Below are positions 46,353 through 58,500 of a stretch of DNA of 64,000 bases, one piece after another; position 1 is the stretch's first letter; every line of letters begins with the position of its first letter. Source of the stretch: Forficula auricularia (lineage: Eukaryota > Arthropoda > Insecta > Dermaptera > Forficulidae); NCBI GenBank assembly GCA_024734495.1, contig JALMQS010000852.1, positions 62,001 through 126,000 on the forward strand, read 5' to 3'. The notes under the pieces were generated by a model. That model made no database searches. It was given only the letters and a program-made list of their open reading frames with translations, and had not been told where the DNA came from. Both the position numbers and the translations under genes were made by a program.

Positions 46353-46857
46353 TATAGTGTTTTTTTTGTTGAAAATATAGATAAATAAATTAATGTAATT
46401 CGAATAAAAATGATACAGAAAGTAACAGAAATCCGAAAACATATTTATTGTAAATAAAAAAATTAAATATTTATATAGAAAAATTTACAAAAAATGCATG
46501 GAAAGCCTTTTTTACCCCTAAAAACTCCCTTAATATGCCCCCTAAAAAACGTGCAACTTTCACCCCCTCCTCCAAATTTGGGAAGTATACCCCCAAGTTA
46601 GCGACCATAAGTTCTGTAAACAAAATGAATTAAGAAGTGTGAAGGTCCAGTGTTGCCAATTTCCACCCAGAATCCAATGTAAATGCCCTAGCTGGAATTA
46701 AATTGTCACACCTGCCTTTATTATTATGTCTCAAAACTGGAATTCTTTTTAATGGAAATTATTCAAATACCTTTGTATTTAATGATACTCTCTATTTCTA
46801 TTTACCTTGTACTTTGTACATATATTTTTTCTTTAATATTATTTGTCCCGGTGTGTT
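46353..46857. other. Unassigned
   Basis: 'cagtgttgccaattt' at 46649 mirrors 'gtgtggccaatac' at 46068; possibly ends of an element holding the 88 bp repeats. Confidence 0.4.
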
Positions 46858-47237
46858 TGTATCTTTTGTTTAAATGGCATTTTAACGGGCAAAAGCTCTG
46901 GAATTTCTATTTTAAATTTATACTCTTTTTTTTTTGCTTTTCTTGCTATTTAAACAGAGACAGTGGCCAGGGGGGGGGAGAAGAAACATGGACATGAATG
47001 TGTTCGTAACATTTAATTTAAATAAACAAAACAGAAAAGAATTCGGACATTTGTAGAGTACATTGTAATGTGCATATTATGTAAGTGTGTGTGTGTGTAT
47101 GTAAATGGGTTCCGTATTCTCTTGCTATGTGGACTGTATATAATATAGAGAAAAATTTAATTAAAAAAATAAATAAATAAAATAGAAATTCCAGAGCTTT
47201 CGCACTTTAAAATACCATTTAAACAAAAGGTACACTC
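46858..47237. repeat. Inverted repeat, ~57 bp arms
   Basis: 46858-46915 and 47180-47237 pair ('gctctggaatttctatttta'). (GT)n at 47085-47098 in the loop. Confidence 0.65.
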
Positions 47238-47570
47238 CTTCAACGTCTAAATCTTAACTAATATACAATTAGTACATTATCCCTAAGATATGATTAAAAT
47301 GATGAATTTTATTTTAAACTCAGAGTAAACAATTATTTATTTAAATTAATAATTAATTGATAATAAAAATAATTAATTTATATTGATGTATTAGAGTATT
47401 ATTGAGTAATAATTAATGTAAAGAAGTAAATAATCATTTGTTTAATTGATTTCAATTAAATTTACAAATTGGTAATTGGATCGAAATTCAACAATTTACT
47501 TTAGAAGTTGATTTTAGGTTAATTTATGTTCTACGTTCTAACTTGGTTTAACTTATGTTTTTTTACTTTA
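47238..47570. other. Unassigned AT-rich DNA
   Basis: Nothing recognised. Confidence 0.4.
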
Positions 47571-47935
47571 CCATACAGGGTATGGTCAAGTATTGTAATC
47601 GTGCATGAAAAAAGTGGTTTTTTTCTTTCCTTTTTTCAAAATATCTCAAAAATGGCTTGAAAAATTTTGATTAAAAAAATTGAGCGAAATCATGGCATTT
47701 CGCTCTACAAAAAAGCTCTATAATTGAACATCGAAAAAATTATATTTTTCGAGATAATGATTGTTTTGTCAAAATGTCTCCTAGTCTGTTAGTTAGTCTG
47801 TGCGTTACCAAATTTTTGTGGATGAGCTAGCTCAAAAACTAGCGTGAATATCTAAATGACATTTCACACGTAGTTTTGGTCCATTAGGAATAAGAGCTGA
47901 TTAGATTTTGGTGCGTATCGACCCAAATTTAAGGG
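47571..47935 (+). repeat. TACAGGGT repeat, uninterrupted copy (shared with 56.7 kb)
   Basis: 'accatacagggt.tatggtcaa', 'atgtctcctagtctgttagt' and 'gctgattagatttt' match 56745-56970 and 58535-58765; 'gcgtatcgaccca' matches the sequence after 59512. This copy gives the state before the GAAGTCGGT array inserted. Confidence 0.75.
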
Positions 47936-47943
47936 GGTGGGAG

Positions 47944-48313
47944 CAAGGGCGGATCCAGGAATTTTTTATGGAGGGGGGGGAGAATGTATATAAGGTGCCC
48001 GATGTATATAAGATCTAGTTTTTATCTCGAAAGTGTGTCGCGATCGAATTTTCCAAGCGGGGGGAGGGGGGGGGGGTGTCAGAGACGCCCCCCCCACACA
48101 CACACATAGAACTTTATTTTCAATTTTAAAATTTTTTAAAAAAATAAATGTTTTGTTTTTTTTTAATTTTTTTACAAGTTTCATATCTCATATTTTAAGC
48201 TCATTAAAATAAAAAAAAATAAAAAAAATTGTTTAAAATTCCCTGTCAATTTGGCCGCCGTTTTTTGGCCTCTATGGGGGGGTCGCCCCCCCCCCCACCT
48301 GGATCCGCCCTTG
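47944..48313. mobile_element. 370 bp hAT MITE
   Basis: Exact 16 bp ends CAAGGGCGGATCCAGG (47944-47959) and complement (48298-48313). Flanks GGTGGGAG (47936-47943) and GGTGGGGG (48314-48321), 7 of 8. Non-coding; long G and C runs inside. Confidence 0.85.
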
Positions 48314-48321
48314 GGTGGGGG

Positions 48322-48665
48322 GGGTCAAAAATTAAAAATCTAGGCCATTGAGCAAACTCAACCAAATTTTGTATACCTAATCACTGGGACCCAAGGAGTC
48401 TAAAAATGCAAAAACTAACCGCCCACAATCGGGGTGTGGGGGGGGGGGGCAGCTGTAGGGTCAAAAAACGAAAATCTAGGCCCTTGTACCAAACTCAACC
48501 AAATTCTGTATACATATTCAGTGAGCCCACTCTAAACTAAAAATGCAAAAGCGAAACGCCCAAAAAATTAAAATATAGGCTCTTGTACCAAACTCAACCA
48601 AATTTTGTATACATAATCAGTGGGCCCACAATAATCTAAAAAAGCAAAAACTAACCCCCTCCCCT
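48322..48665 (+). repeat. Family F tandem repeat, ~3 units
   Basis: Unit of about 115-130 bp: G-run, 'tcaaaaa..aaaatctaggcc', 'accaaactcaaccaaatttt', 'gtatacataatcagtgggcc'. Also at 29833 and 53950-54200. Confidence 0.75.
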
Positions 48666-48727
48666 AAATGATTATAAATAATGGGAAAGATTTGGTATAG
48701 TTTTGATTTCTTGATCCTCGGAACATT

Positions 48728-49630
48728 GTCAAAAATGCAAAAAAAGGAAAAATCTCATTTTTGGTTGTTTTTTGCTTATAGCTCGAAAACTATCTACATT
48801 TCGTAAATAATCTTACTTTTCAAAATGAAAGTTCATAAAATTTCCTACCAACCATTTTGGCTCAAGTGCTAGTTGAAAATTGGCGTATTTTTTCTGTTTC
48901 CGTAAATCCCAAAAACTCGCTTTTTTTGAGATTTTTCCCATTGTGACCATGAAGGAGCACGTTTTCGACAAAGACCACTTTATACATTTATAAACTAAAT
49001 TAAATTTGCTACAATTAAAATAAAATTTCTTCTTAATTGGATAATGATAACCCGTGCCTCAATGAGGTTGCAGTTTTGAAAAACTGTAATTTTTTGGGAA
49101 AAATCGCAGTTTTTCTTTCATAAAATGAAAACCTCTCATCCTAGAAACTTGGTTTCTATCTCATTCTCTAGGAAGTTTTATTGACTTGAATGTTTACTTG
49201 GGCTACTTTTTTGATAAAATTTTTAGGTTTATAGATATCTATCATTTTTCATGACAGGATATGTTCAAAACTTCAACCTCATTGCGGCACTAGTTAAGAT
49301 GAAACCACCACCAAAAAAGAGGAAACATTGTTTGAATTGTATCAAATTTAATCTAGTTTAAAAATATATAGAGTGCTCTTTGTCGAAAACGTGCTCTTTC
49401 ATTATCAAAATGGGAAAAAATCGAAAAAAGTGTGTTTTTCAGATTTGTGGGAACAGAAAAACTACGCCAATTTTCAACTAGCACTTGAGCCCTAACGGTT
49501 GGTCGGAGAGAAAAACCTAAATAACTAAGTTTGTAGGAAATTATATAAGTTGATAGTTTTCGAGATATAAGCAAAAAACTGCCAAAAAATGAAATTTTTA
49601 TACCTTTTTTGCATTTTTGACAATGTTCTG
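48728..49630. mobile_element. 0.9 kb foldback, relative of 34858-35855
   Basis: Arms 48728-49070 and 49300-49630 pair ('caagtgctagttgaaaattgg' truncated here, 'acgttttcgacaaagacca'); a single family A unit (about 49085-49260) forms the loop. Confidence 0.75.
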
Positions 49631-50340
49631 TCACAAAATTTTAGTCTCAAACCTCAGATTCGGCACACCCAAAAACATAAAGGATCGAAGAAATTACAAC
49701 TAACCCAAAACTTTCCAAGTAAAAACACAATTTAACTGGACTATTTGTTTAATAAATTTTTTTCACTAAATATTTTGCTTTGTCGATTGACCCCCCCCAT
49801 GAAAATTTTTTGGACGAAGTTCTTATGAAATTATTTATTTTGTACTATAAAAACTTCGTTTGAAAAATCAATATTTGCGATCATTTTGAGGGATTTTTTT
49901 GAACATCGTCAATAAACTGTTTATAATTTACTTATAAATAGTCAATAAACTGTCATAAGCTTGATATTGTGATGGTTAGTTAAAATTAAATTCATTAAAA
50001 TGTAATTTTTCACGAAAGAGGGGCTCTATTAAGAAAATTGATATTTTAGGTATAGGGACATCATATATCGTCTTAAAGCATTTTTCTTCGTCTTTCAATT
50101 TAGTGAGTAATATATGGGGAGTCTCATTTGAAAAAACGAATTTTTGACCCTTTTTATGAACGGAAATAATAGTAATCTTAGCACGCCCTGTATAATATGG
50201 AGTCGATTTTTCGGCGTAAATTAAATACTTAGGGTGTGTCTAAACTAACACCAAAATATCAACTTTTCATGAATTGAGAGCACTAATTTATTTAAGTTTA
50301 ATTAGGTCCATGTTTTGGACCATATTTAAAACAAGATATT
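49631..50340. other. Unassigned AT-rich DNA
   Basis: 'cacgccctgtataat' at 50192 resembles a mariner-type end without partner. Confidence 0.4.
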
Positions 50341-50695
50341 TTTTATGAACATGTTTTGGTCATTTATCAAAGATATTAATAGATAAGTTTATATTGCATG
50401 TAGGAGGGTTTTGTCCCCTCGGGAGTCGAACCCAAGCACTAGTATGCTTTCCGGGCAACTAGTCCAGACCCTTGAGACACTTACCTCCAAACATGCAATA
50501 TATAACGAAAGCCACTCATTTTCACTCCATTCAACTCGATTGGAATAGGAGGTAAGTGTCTCAAGGGTCTGGACTAGTTGCCCGGAAAGCATACTAGTGC
50601 TTGGGTTCGACTCCCGAGGGGACAAAACCCTCCTACATGCAATATAAACTTATCTATTAATATCTTTGATAAATGACCAAAACATGTTCATAAAA
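50341..50695. mobile_element. Head-to-head inverted pair of tRNA-derived SINE heads (family E)
   Basis: Arms 50341-50488 and 50548-50695 are 148 bp each and symmetrical base for base as far as read; spacer 59 bp. Each holds a B box (GGTTCGACTCC at 50604-50614; complement at 50422-50432) and an A-box-like 'tggactagttgcccgg', facing the spacer on their 5' side. Confidence 0.8.
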
Positions 50696-51246
50696 TTAAT
50701 TGATTCATGTCACAAGTTGATTTTGAGAAAAAACTCAATCTTTCTTTCTCAAATAGATACTCAATTCTTTACATAAAGATATTTTTTGTTTCGAAAACCA
50801 ATAGGACAATATTAACAAAAAAGTATTTTAATAAAAGGGCAGTTCTAAAAACGTGTTATTATTCGGGGTGTTCCATTTAAAAAAAATAAAGTTGCTACGA
50901 CTTTTCGATAGAAGCCCATACGTCGCAATGCTGAAAATATTTTAGATCGATAGAACAGGTAAGAAAATGTAAGGTGCTAAATTTTCAGAAAAAAAAACCT
51001 ATCCGACCCCCATAAGAAAGCAGTTAAATGGATAACTTGTTTATTTATATTTATTAACAATAATCTATTATGAAGATTTTAAAATTTAAAAATTCAAAAT
51101 TTTGTAGTTTTCTAGATTCTCCTAATTTGGACTTCAGCAAAGGAAATCCAGATAAATAAGAATTCAATATTTTCTATAAAAATTATATTTAGGGCCACAT
51201 AAATAAAAAAACTACAAAATTTTGAATTTCATAGAGATAATAATGA
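50696..51246. other. Unassigned
   Basis: Small inverted repeat 51086-51108 / 51209-51230 ('attcaaaattttgtagttt'). Confidence 0.4.
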
Positions 51247-52314
51247 TTAGTACCTGGAGCCACCGAGCGATGCTCGGCAGCTTTTTGCTTTATTTAAAAG
51301 TTATTTAATAATATTATTTTTAAACTAAAATTCTGATAAAAAACACCCCGTCACTACGCCCCACCACCAGCAAACCGCCCCCTGGACCCCACCTACATAC
51401 CACCCACTGGACCCCACCTCCATACCACCCCCTGGACCCCGCCCCGTACTACCCCCAAACACCACCCACTCGCTATGTCCCTGGAGCCCCATCCACCCAA
51501 ACCCCCCTCACTGCACCAACCCCACTTTTTGGATTTCTAGTTTTCTAGTGGACCGCAAATTATGTATATAAATAAATTTCGTATAATTTTTTTTTTAATT
51601 AAATAACAATTTATCGAGTTTTATAATATAATCAATTAAATTGGCAAATTCTAATATATATATACTATTTGCTATTAATTCTTTGTGAGATTTAAAATTC
51701 CAATTTATAATCAATTAAATTGTTTTTTTTTTTTTTTTTTTTAAATTTTATTAAACCAATTATTTTACATTAATTAATGTATACATTGTATTTTTTGCTT
51801 CGATTCCGGAGATAACTTCTCCACCATCGAGTGTCCTTATACATCTTTAGTCCTTGTTTTTAATAAGAGGAAAAATCTAATTAGATAAAAAAACCTCTTT
51901 TCCGATAATTATTTCAATTCCATTATTCCCCAATCAAGTCGATTGGTCTCCTACTTTCCCTCAACCCCAATTAAATTGTTTAATTTTAATATAAGTATAT
52001 ATTGATATTTGCTATAAAGTATTAGTGGGTTTTAAAATTAAAAAACCAATTAATAAATAAAAGATAATTGAAAAAATGAACAAATACTATTTCATTGAGA
52101 TTTTCATCTATCAATAATTACTTTAATTAAGAAAATATCAATCAAAATGAAATTTGTCGAGGTTGAGACGTAGCCAGATCGTTTTCTAATCCTCAAAACT
52201 TGTTAATAGAGTTGGTTTCATCAAAATCGGTAGAGCCGTTTTCAAAATAGAACTAAAATACAAATATATAAATATAAATATATAAACAATTTTTGCTCGT
52301 TTAATAAGAGTAGA
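51247..52314 (-). mobile_element. Helitron-like element H8, best-preserved copy
   Basis: Minus strand: 5' TCTACTCTTATTAAACGAGC at 52314 preceded by A, 'aaaacggctctaccgatttt', G-rich tract (complement of 51345-51530), hairpin CCGAGCATCGCTCGG, 3' end GGTACTAA followed by T. TC start, CTAA end and A^T insertion are all met. SINE B nested. Confidence 0.68.
51723..51967 (-). mobile_element. SINE-like family B, copy 2, nested in H8
   Basis: Same 245 bp body and orientation as 11468-11711, poly-A on minus. Flanked by CAATTAAATTG at 51712-51722 and 51968-51978, at the same place in the Helitron-like sequence as in H5. Confidence 0.75.
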
Positions 52315-53670
52315 TTTACATTTTGAGAAAAATAAATAAATAATCAATGTTTTGTCCTCTTGAGCCAAAAGTAATGTTCACTTATTAATTTAGCTAATAA
52401 TGGCACTTGATTATATAATTTGTTTATTTATTTAAATTTTTAAAAAATGAAATAAAAAAAATAAATTTTGAATGATTGTTTATTTATTTATTTATTTTTC
52501 AAATAAAGAAACAAAAAGATAAGTATTATTTTTACTTTATCCAATGCGAAGCATGGGAGAAAGTATTGGAATCGCTCTCGCGGCAAGCGCGACTTCAAAG
52601 GGTCCTCAGGTAAAGACTACGGAACCCAAAGACTCAATTAAGGTCACAAATTGAAGTATTCAATGAGATTGAATTTTAGCACGTGACGGTTTTGCCAAAA
52701 ATTACCTGGAATCTCGTCGAGAGGCCAAAAAGTGCCATTTTTTTTGGAAGTGCGTAGGGATGGATGGATGGATGTATGTATGTGTGTTATCGTTTTTTTC
52801 GTCCACGATTTTTTCCACACCTTTGCGCTGATTGAATTGAAATTAAAAACCTACCAGTATTTTAACAAAATGAAGCGCTGATTAGTTATTGGTACATATC
52901 GGTCCACAAACATTTTTAGTTTTTTCTAAATATCTTTAAAATGACTTAACCAATTTTGATGAAATTTAATATCCTAATTAAGTACCTGGGGACCACAAAA
53001 AAGGTTAAATAAAGTTTTTAGTAAAATTATATTTTAAAGTACTTTACTCAAGAACATATTAATATTTCAAATGAATTTGGATAAAGTTTAGCAACGATCC
53101 GTTGCAGTTTATTTTTTATAATTTTATTTTCTAAAACGTTTATCCTTTTTGATTTAAATCCAAAGAGAGTGAACAACAACAACAACAACAACATCTACAG
53201 CCGATAGACAAGCTCCATAGGGAAATTGTACTAGAGGGACGGACGGACAGACGGACAAGGCTTTAGCCACGATTTCTGTCCACAGTGTCACGAAATGTCT
53301 TTTCTATACACACAATGAGAGAATGCCGACACACACACACTTACACACAGACAAACAGTGAGTTTCTGTTATTCATCTCATCTCCATTGCGATTTAATAC
53401 CAATTGCATTTCTTTTTTTTCTATTTAAATTCCAAACAGACAGACAAACACGAAATGTTGCGTTTGCGCGCTCTTTCTTTCTCTTTTTCTGATTTTTTTG
53501 TTATTTAATTTAATCAAGTGAAATCTAGATTAAGATAAACCGATAACATTGATTGAATGGATTGATATGGGTCGGCTATTTGGGATTGGGAGGGGGGCGC
53601 AAAGGGGTCAGGTCACTCTAAAAAACAAAACAACAAGATGAGGGACAGACAGAATTCGGGGCAAGCTATA
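52315..53670. other. Unassigned; simple repeats
   Basis: (GATG)n at 52757-52775, (CAA)n at 53172-53192. 52535-52780 is less AT-rich ('ccaatgcgaagcatgggag', 'ctctcgcggcaagcgcgact') and may be an old repeat; no domain recognised. Confidence 0.4.
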
Positions 53671-53705
53671 TCTACTATTATTAAACGACCAAACATTGTA
53701 TATAT

Positions 53706-54609
53706 CAGAGGTGGCCACAACGTGGCTCGCGAGCCGTATGCGGCTCTTCAGTCAATCTCGTGCGGCTCTTGAACCCTCTTGAATAATACTGATTTTAAAA
53801 AGTACAGGGTGGGGCATAAAGATCTACCACATTTTGAAGAGGTATAAAAAAATGAAAAAATTTAACTAAAAAGAAACTGAATATATTTTTGAAAAGAGCA
53901 TAAAATAATTTTTTTTTAATGTATTTTAAACATTATCAGACAAAAGGGGGGGGGGGGGTGTCAAAAATGAAAATTCTAGCCCTTTCGACCAAACTCAACC
54001 AAATTTTGTATACATATTCTGTGGGCCTCAAAAAGGCTAGAAATGCAAAAACTAATCACTCAAAATGGGGGGAGGGTCAAAAATGAAAATTCTAGCCCTT
54101 TCGGCCAAACTATGTATAGAAAATTTGGTTAGTTTTTACATTTCTAGCCTTCTGGGAATCCACAGAATATTTATACGAAATTTGGTTGAGTTTGGTCAAA
54201 AGGTCTAGAATTTTTTTTTTGACCCTCCCTCCCCCGCCCTTTTTTTTGTCTAATAATGTTTAAAATACATTAAAAAAAAAAAATATTCTATGTTCTTTTC
54301 AAAAATATATTTAGTTAAATTTTATAATTTTTATTATACCTCTTCAAAATGTGGTAGATCTTTATGCCCCACGCTGTATAATAATTAAATTTAAAAAATA
54401 ATAATAGAAAAATTAAATTAATTTGTAATTTATAATATTATAAGTAAGTAGAGCAAAAAATATATGTTACTTCATTTATATTTTATAAAATAAAAAAAAA
54501 TATGTCTTTTTTTTAATAAACCATTAATTAATATCCAAAAAATGTGGCTCGATTTGAAAAAGTTTTATAAATTTGCGACTCCCAAAGTTAAGGTTAGTGG
54601 CCACCCCTG
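53706..54609. mobile_element. hAT element with exact 8 bp duplication
   Basis: Ends CAGAGGTGGCCAC and complement of CAGGGGTGGCCACT. Flanked by GTATATAT at 53698-53705 and 54610-54617. No transposase; the middle is a nested foldback. Confidence 0.9.
53803..54378. mobile_element. Palindromic MITE nested in the hAT
   Basis: Ends TACAGGGTGGGGCATAAAG and complement, TA at both edges, arms about 270 bp. Family F units lie in the arms. Tc1/mariner-like by ends. Confidence 0.82.
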
Positions 54610-54955
54610 GTATATATATTTATTTTACAAACGGCTCTACGATTTTAATGAAACAAACTTTTATTAACAAGTTTTGAGGATGAGAAAACGATCTGGCTAG
54701 GTCTGGACTTCGACAAATTTCATCTTAATTGATATTTTCTTAATTAAAGTAATTATTTATAGATGAAAATCTCAATAAAAAAGTTTGTTTACATTGTGGG
54801 GTGTGTGTGGGACGTGTAGTTGTGGGCGATCGGGGGTTGGGGGGTGCAGTGGTGGGGCCGAGGTGCATGGTTTCGGGGGGTCCAGGGGGCATGTACTATA
54901 TGTATTTGTATTTTTTATTTAATTTGGTTAACGTGCATTGCTCGGTGCCTCCAGG

Positions 54956-55239
54956 TACTATAACATAAGTAAGCAGTATATCTATACTTAATAATAATCG
55001 GCTTGAGCGACTACGTGATTTTTTTTTAATTTTAAAAGCCACTATATTTATTTGATGACAAATAAAATTTGTTAAAATTAGGAAATTTAAGGTAGTTGTT
55101 GCGCCAAATGCGTTTTCTTAGGATTTTTCTAAAATTTAAATAGATTATTATTTAAACACTTGTGCATCGATTGGTGGCAAAACGAAATTTATGAACAATA
55201 CAGTTCCGGAGATATTTAATTTCAATAAAAATTTTTAAT
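54956..55239. other. Unassigned AT-rich DNA
   Basis: Nothing recognised. Confidence 0.4.
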
Positions 55240-55485
55240 TGAAGGAGACAATAAAAGAGTGTGTCTTCTGCTGGAATTATAAATTTTATTTATTTATAAC
55301 GAGACTATAGTTTCGAGGGCTTTGCCCTCTTCATCAGTCTATTACAATGTATTCACAGGAATTAATTTATGAATGAAAGTTTTACATTTTTCATGTGTTA
55401 AGGTTATAAATTACATAGAGTGGGCAAGTTAAGAATTGACACTTCTCGTTAAGAATTGACACACTCTTTTATTGTCTCCTTCAAT
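55240..55485 (-). mobile_element. 246 bp element with 28 bp inverted ends and hammerhead-like core
   Basis: Exact inverted ends 55240-55267 and 55458-55485 (ATTGAAGGAGACAATAAAAG..). The minus-strand motif is at 55301-55339. Decayed relative at 16795-16930. Confidence 0.7.
55301..55339 (-). ncRNA. Hammerhead-type ribozyme candidate
   Basis: Minus strand: GA - CTGATGA - A - GAGGGC.AAA.GCCCTC - GAAA - CTATAGTC - TC. Exact core, perfect 6 bp stem II, self-complementary CTATAG stem III and GTC cleavage triplet; stem I only 2 bp certain. One extra A precedes stem II. Confidence 0.5.
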
Positions 55486-55525
55486 ATATAAAAATTCTGC
55501 TACTCTCGGCAAAAACTTTCAATTT

Positions 55526-58500
55526 AATAAAAATTTTTAAGAAAAAAGTAAAAACCGACTTCAAAAAATTAAATGCAACAAATATAAAAATACACTAAAA
55601 GGTATAAAATAATTATTATCTTATTTAGTTACAACTAAACGACGAAATATTAACACGAAATTACTTTTTAAAGTCGGTGCCAAACAAACTATACCTATAA
55701 GCGAGCGTACCCGCCAAACGTACTAAGTAAGATCCGTCGAGTGCGATTCATAAAAGGTATATGTTTGGCACCAACTTCAAAAAGTAATTTCGTGTTAATA
55801 TTTCGTCGTTTAGTTGTAACTAAATAAGATAATAATTATTTTATACCTTTTAGTGTATTTTTATATTTGTTGCATTTAATTTTTTGAAGTCGGTTTTTAT
55901 TTTTTTCTTAAAAATTATTTTTATTTTTCTCTTTTTAGTGATGTCATTAATAGTGATTATATCATCAGAACTTGACCAAATTAATATGACACCATCCCTA
56001 AGACACCCCCTTTCGGATAAAAAAAGAACCATCGAAATCGGTTCATAAACAAAGAGATTAGGTCTAAACAAACCTAATAAAAAAGGTCTAATACCTATGG
56101 AAAAAAATCGAAAAAAAAATGGGACCAATCGGAAGCTAGACTGGACCCAATGCAAAAAAAATTTTCAAAATCGGTTGACAATTGGCGGAGATATGAGGTA
56201 ACATAGGCACAAAAAAAAAAAAAAATTCAATCGAATAGAGAACCTCCTCCTTTTTTGAAGTCGGTTAAAAATCGAGTTTTTCGGGCTCTTTAGCATTGCA
56301 CTATACGGGATTAGGGAAAATTTACATACATATTTAATTATTATTAAGAAACCCTTTTTACCATTTTTATAAAAAACTAAACCAACATTAAACAATAACC
56401 AATACATATTTTAAGACAATTTTGATTCATAGATACAACACAGTTTCTGAGATAATAAAGAATAAATAATGAAAAACGTAATAAAAAAAATTCGATCTAA
56501 AAACATTTTGGCAACAGCGCATTTATTTAACCAGCGAAAGAGAGAGTAGAAAGTGGAAAGCGCGCGTGCGCTAGATTTGTTCAAAATTATAATTTTCATA
56601 AGATGTAACGTAGGCGTTGATTACATTTGTTAAAAAATAACAAAACGATTTTTATAGAAATTTTTGAAAACATTATTATTAGTTTACTCTTTAAAGTATA
56701 TAAGTTTAAATTTTTTTCTGGATAAGGGTAATAATTTTTTACTTTACCATACAGGGTGTATGGTCAAGTATTTTAATCGTGCATGAAAGAAGCGTTTTTT
56801 TCTTATTTTTTTCGAAATAATAATTGTTTTGTCAAAATGTCTCCTAGTCTGTTAGTTAGTCTGTGCGTTACCAAATTTTTGTGGAGGAGCTAGCTCAAAA
56901 ACTAGTGTGAATATCTAAACCAAATTTCACTAGTAGTTTTGGTCCATTGAGATTAAGAGCTGATTAGATTTTTAACCGACTTCAAAAAAGGAGGAGGTTC
57001 TCTATTCGACTGAATTTTTTTTTTTTTTTTTTTTTTTTGTGCCTATGTTACCTCATATCTCCGCCAATTGTCAACCGATTTTGAAATTTTTTTTGCATTG
57101 GGTCCAGTCTAGCATCCGATTGGTCCCATTTTTTTTTCGATTTTTTTCCATAGGTATTAGACCTTTTTTATTAGGTTTGTTTAGACCTAATCTCTTTGTT
57201 TATGAACCGATTTCGATGGTTCTTTTTTTATCCGAAAGGGGGTGTCTTAGGGATGGTGTCATATTAATTTGGTCAAGTTCTGATGATATGATCACTATTA
57301 ATAACATCACTAAAAAGAGAAAAATAAAAATTTTTAAGAAAAAATAAAAACCGACTTCAAAAAATTAAATGCAACAAATATAAAAATACACTAAAAGGTA
57401 TAAAATAATTATTATCTTATTTAGTTACAACTAAACGACGAAATATTAACACGAAATTACTTTTTAAAGTCGGTGCCAAACAAACTATACCTATAAGCGA
57501 GCGTACCCGCCAAACGTACTAAGTAAGATCCGTCGAGTGCGATTCATAAAAGGTATATGTTTGGCACCAACTTCAAAAAGTAATTTCGTGTTAATATTTC
57601 GTCGTTTAGTTGTAACTAAATAAGATAATAATTATTTTATACCTTTTAGTGTATTTTTATATTTGTTGCATTTAATTTTTTGAAGTCGGTTTTTATTTTT
57701 TTCTTAAAAATTATTTTTATTTTTCTCTTTTTAGTGATGTCATTAATAGTGATTATATCATCAGAACTTGACCAAATTAATATGACACCATCCCTAAGAC
57801 ACCCCCTTTCGGATAAAAAAAGAACCATCGAAATCGGTTCATAAACAAAGAGATTAGGTCTAAACAAACCTAATAAAAAAGGTCTAATACCTATGGAAAA
57901 AAATCGAAAAAAAATGGGACCAATCGGAAGCTAGACTGGACCCAATGCAAAAAAAATTTTCAAAATCGGTTGACAATTGGCGGAGATATGAGGTAACATA
58001 GGCACAAAAAAAAAAAAAAAATTCAATCGAATAGAGAACCTCCTCCTTTTTTGAAGTCGGTTAAAAATCGAGTTTTTCGGGCTCTTTAGCATTGCACTAT
58101 ACGGGATTAGGGAAAATTTACATACATATTTAATTATTATTAAGAAACCCTTTTTACCATTTTTATAAAAAACTAAACCAACATTAAACAATAACCAATA
58201 CATATTTTAAGACAATTTTGATTCATAGATACAACACAGTTTCTGAGATAATAAAGAATAAATAATGAAAAACGTAATAAAAAAAATTCGATCTAAAAAC
58301 ATTTTGGCAACAGCGCATTTATTTAACCAGCGAAAGAGAGAGTAGAAAGTGGAAAGCGCGCGTGCGCTAGATTTGTTCAAAATTATAATTTTCATAAGAT
58401 GTAACGTAGGCGTTGATTACATTTGTTAAAAAATAACAAAACGATTTTTATAGAAATTTTTGAAAACATTATTATTAGTTTACTCTTTAAAGTATATAAG

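Larger units (their letters stand above)
53671..54955 (+). mobile_element. Helitron-like element H9, split by a hAT
   Basis: 5' TCTACTATTATTAAACGACC at 53671 preceded by A; resumes at 54610 with (TA)n, 'acggctctacgattttaat', G-rich tract (54795-54895), hairpin and CCAGGTACTA. The hAT 53706-54609 is nested. Confidence 0.62.

Noticed and set aside
47571..50213. One large mariner between TACAGGGT (47575) and CCCTGTA (50196)
   Set aside because: The end sequences do not pair beyond the common CAGGG; intervening elements have their own ends.
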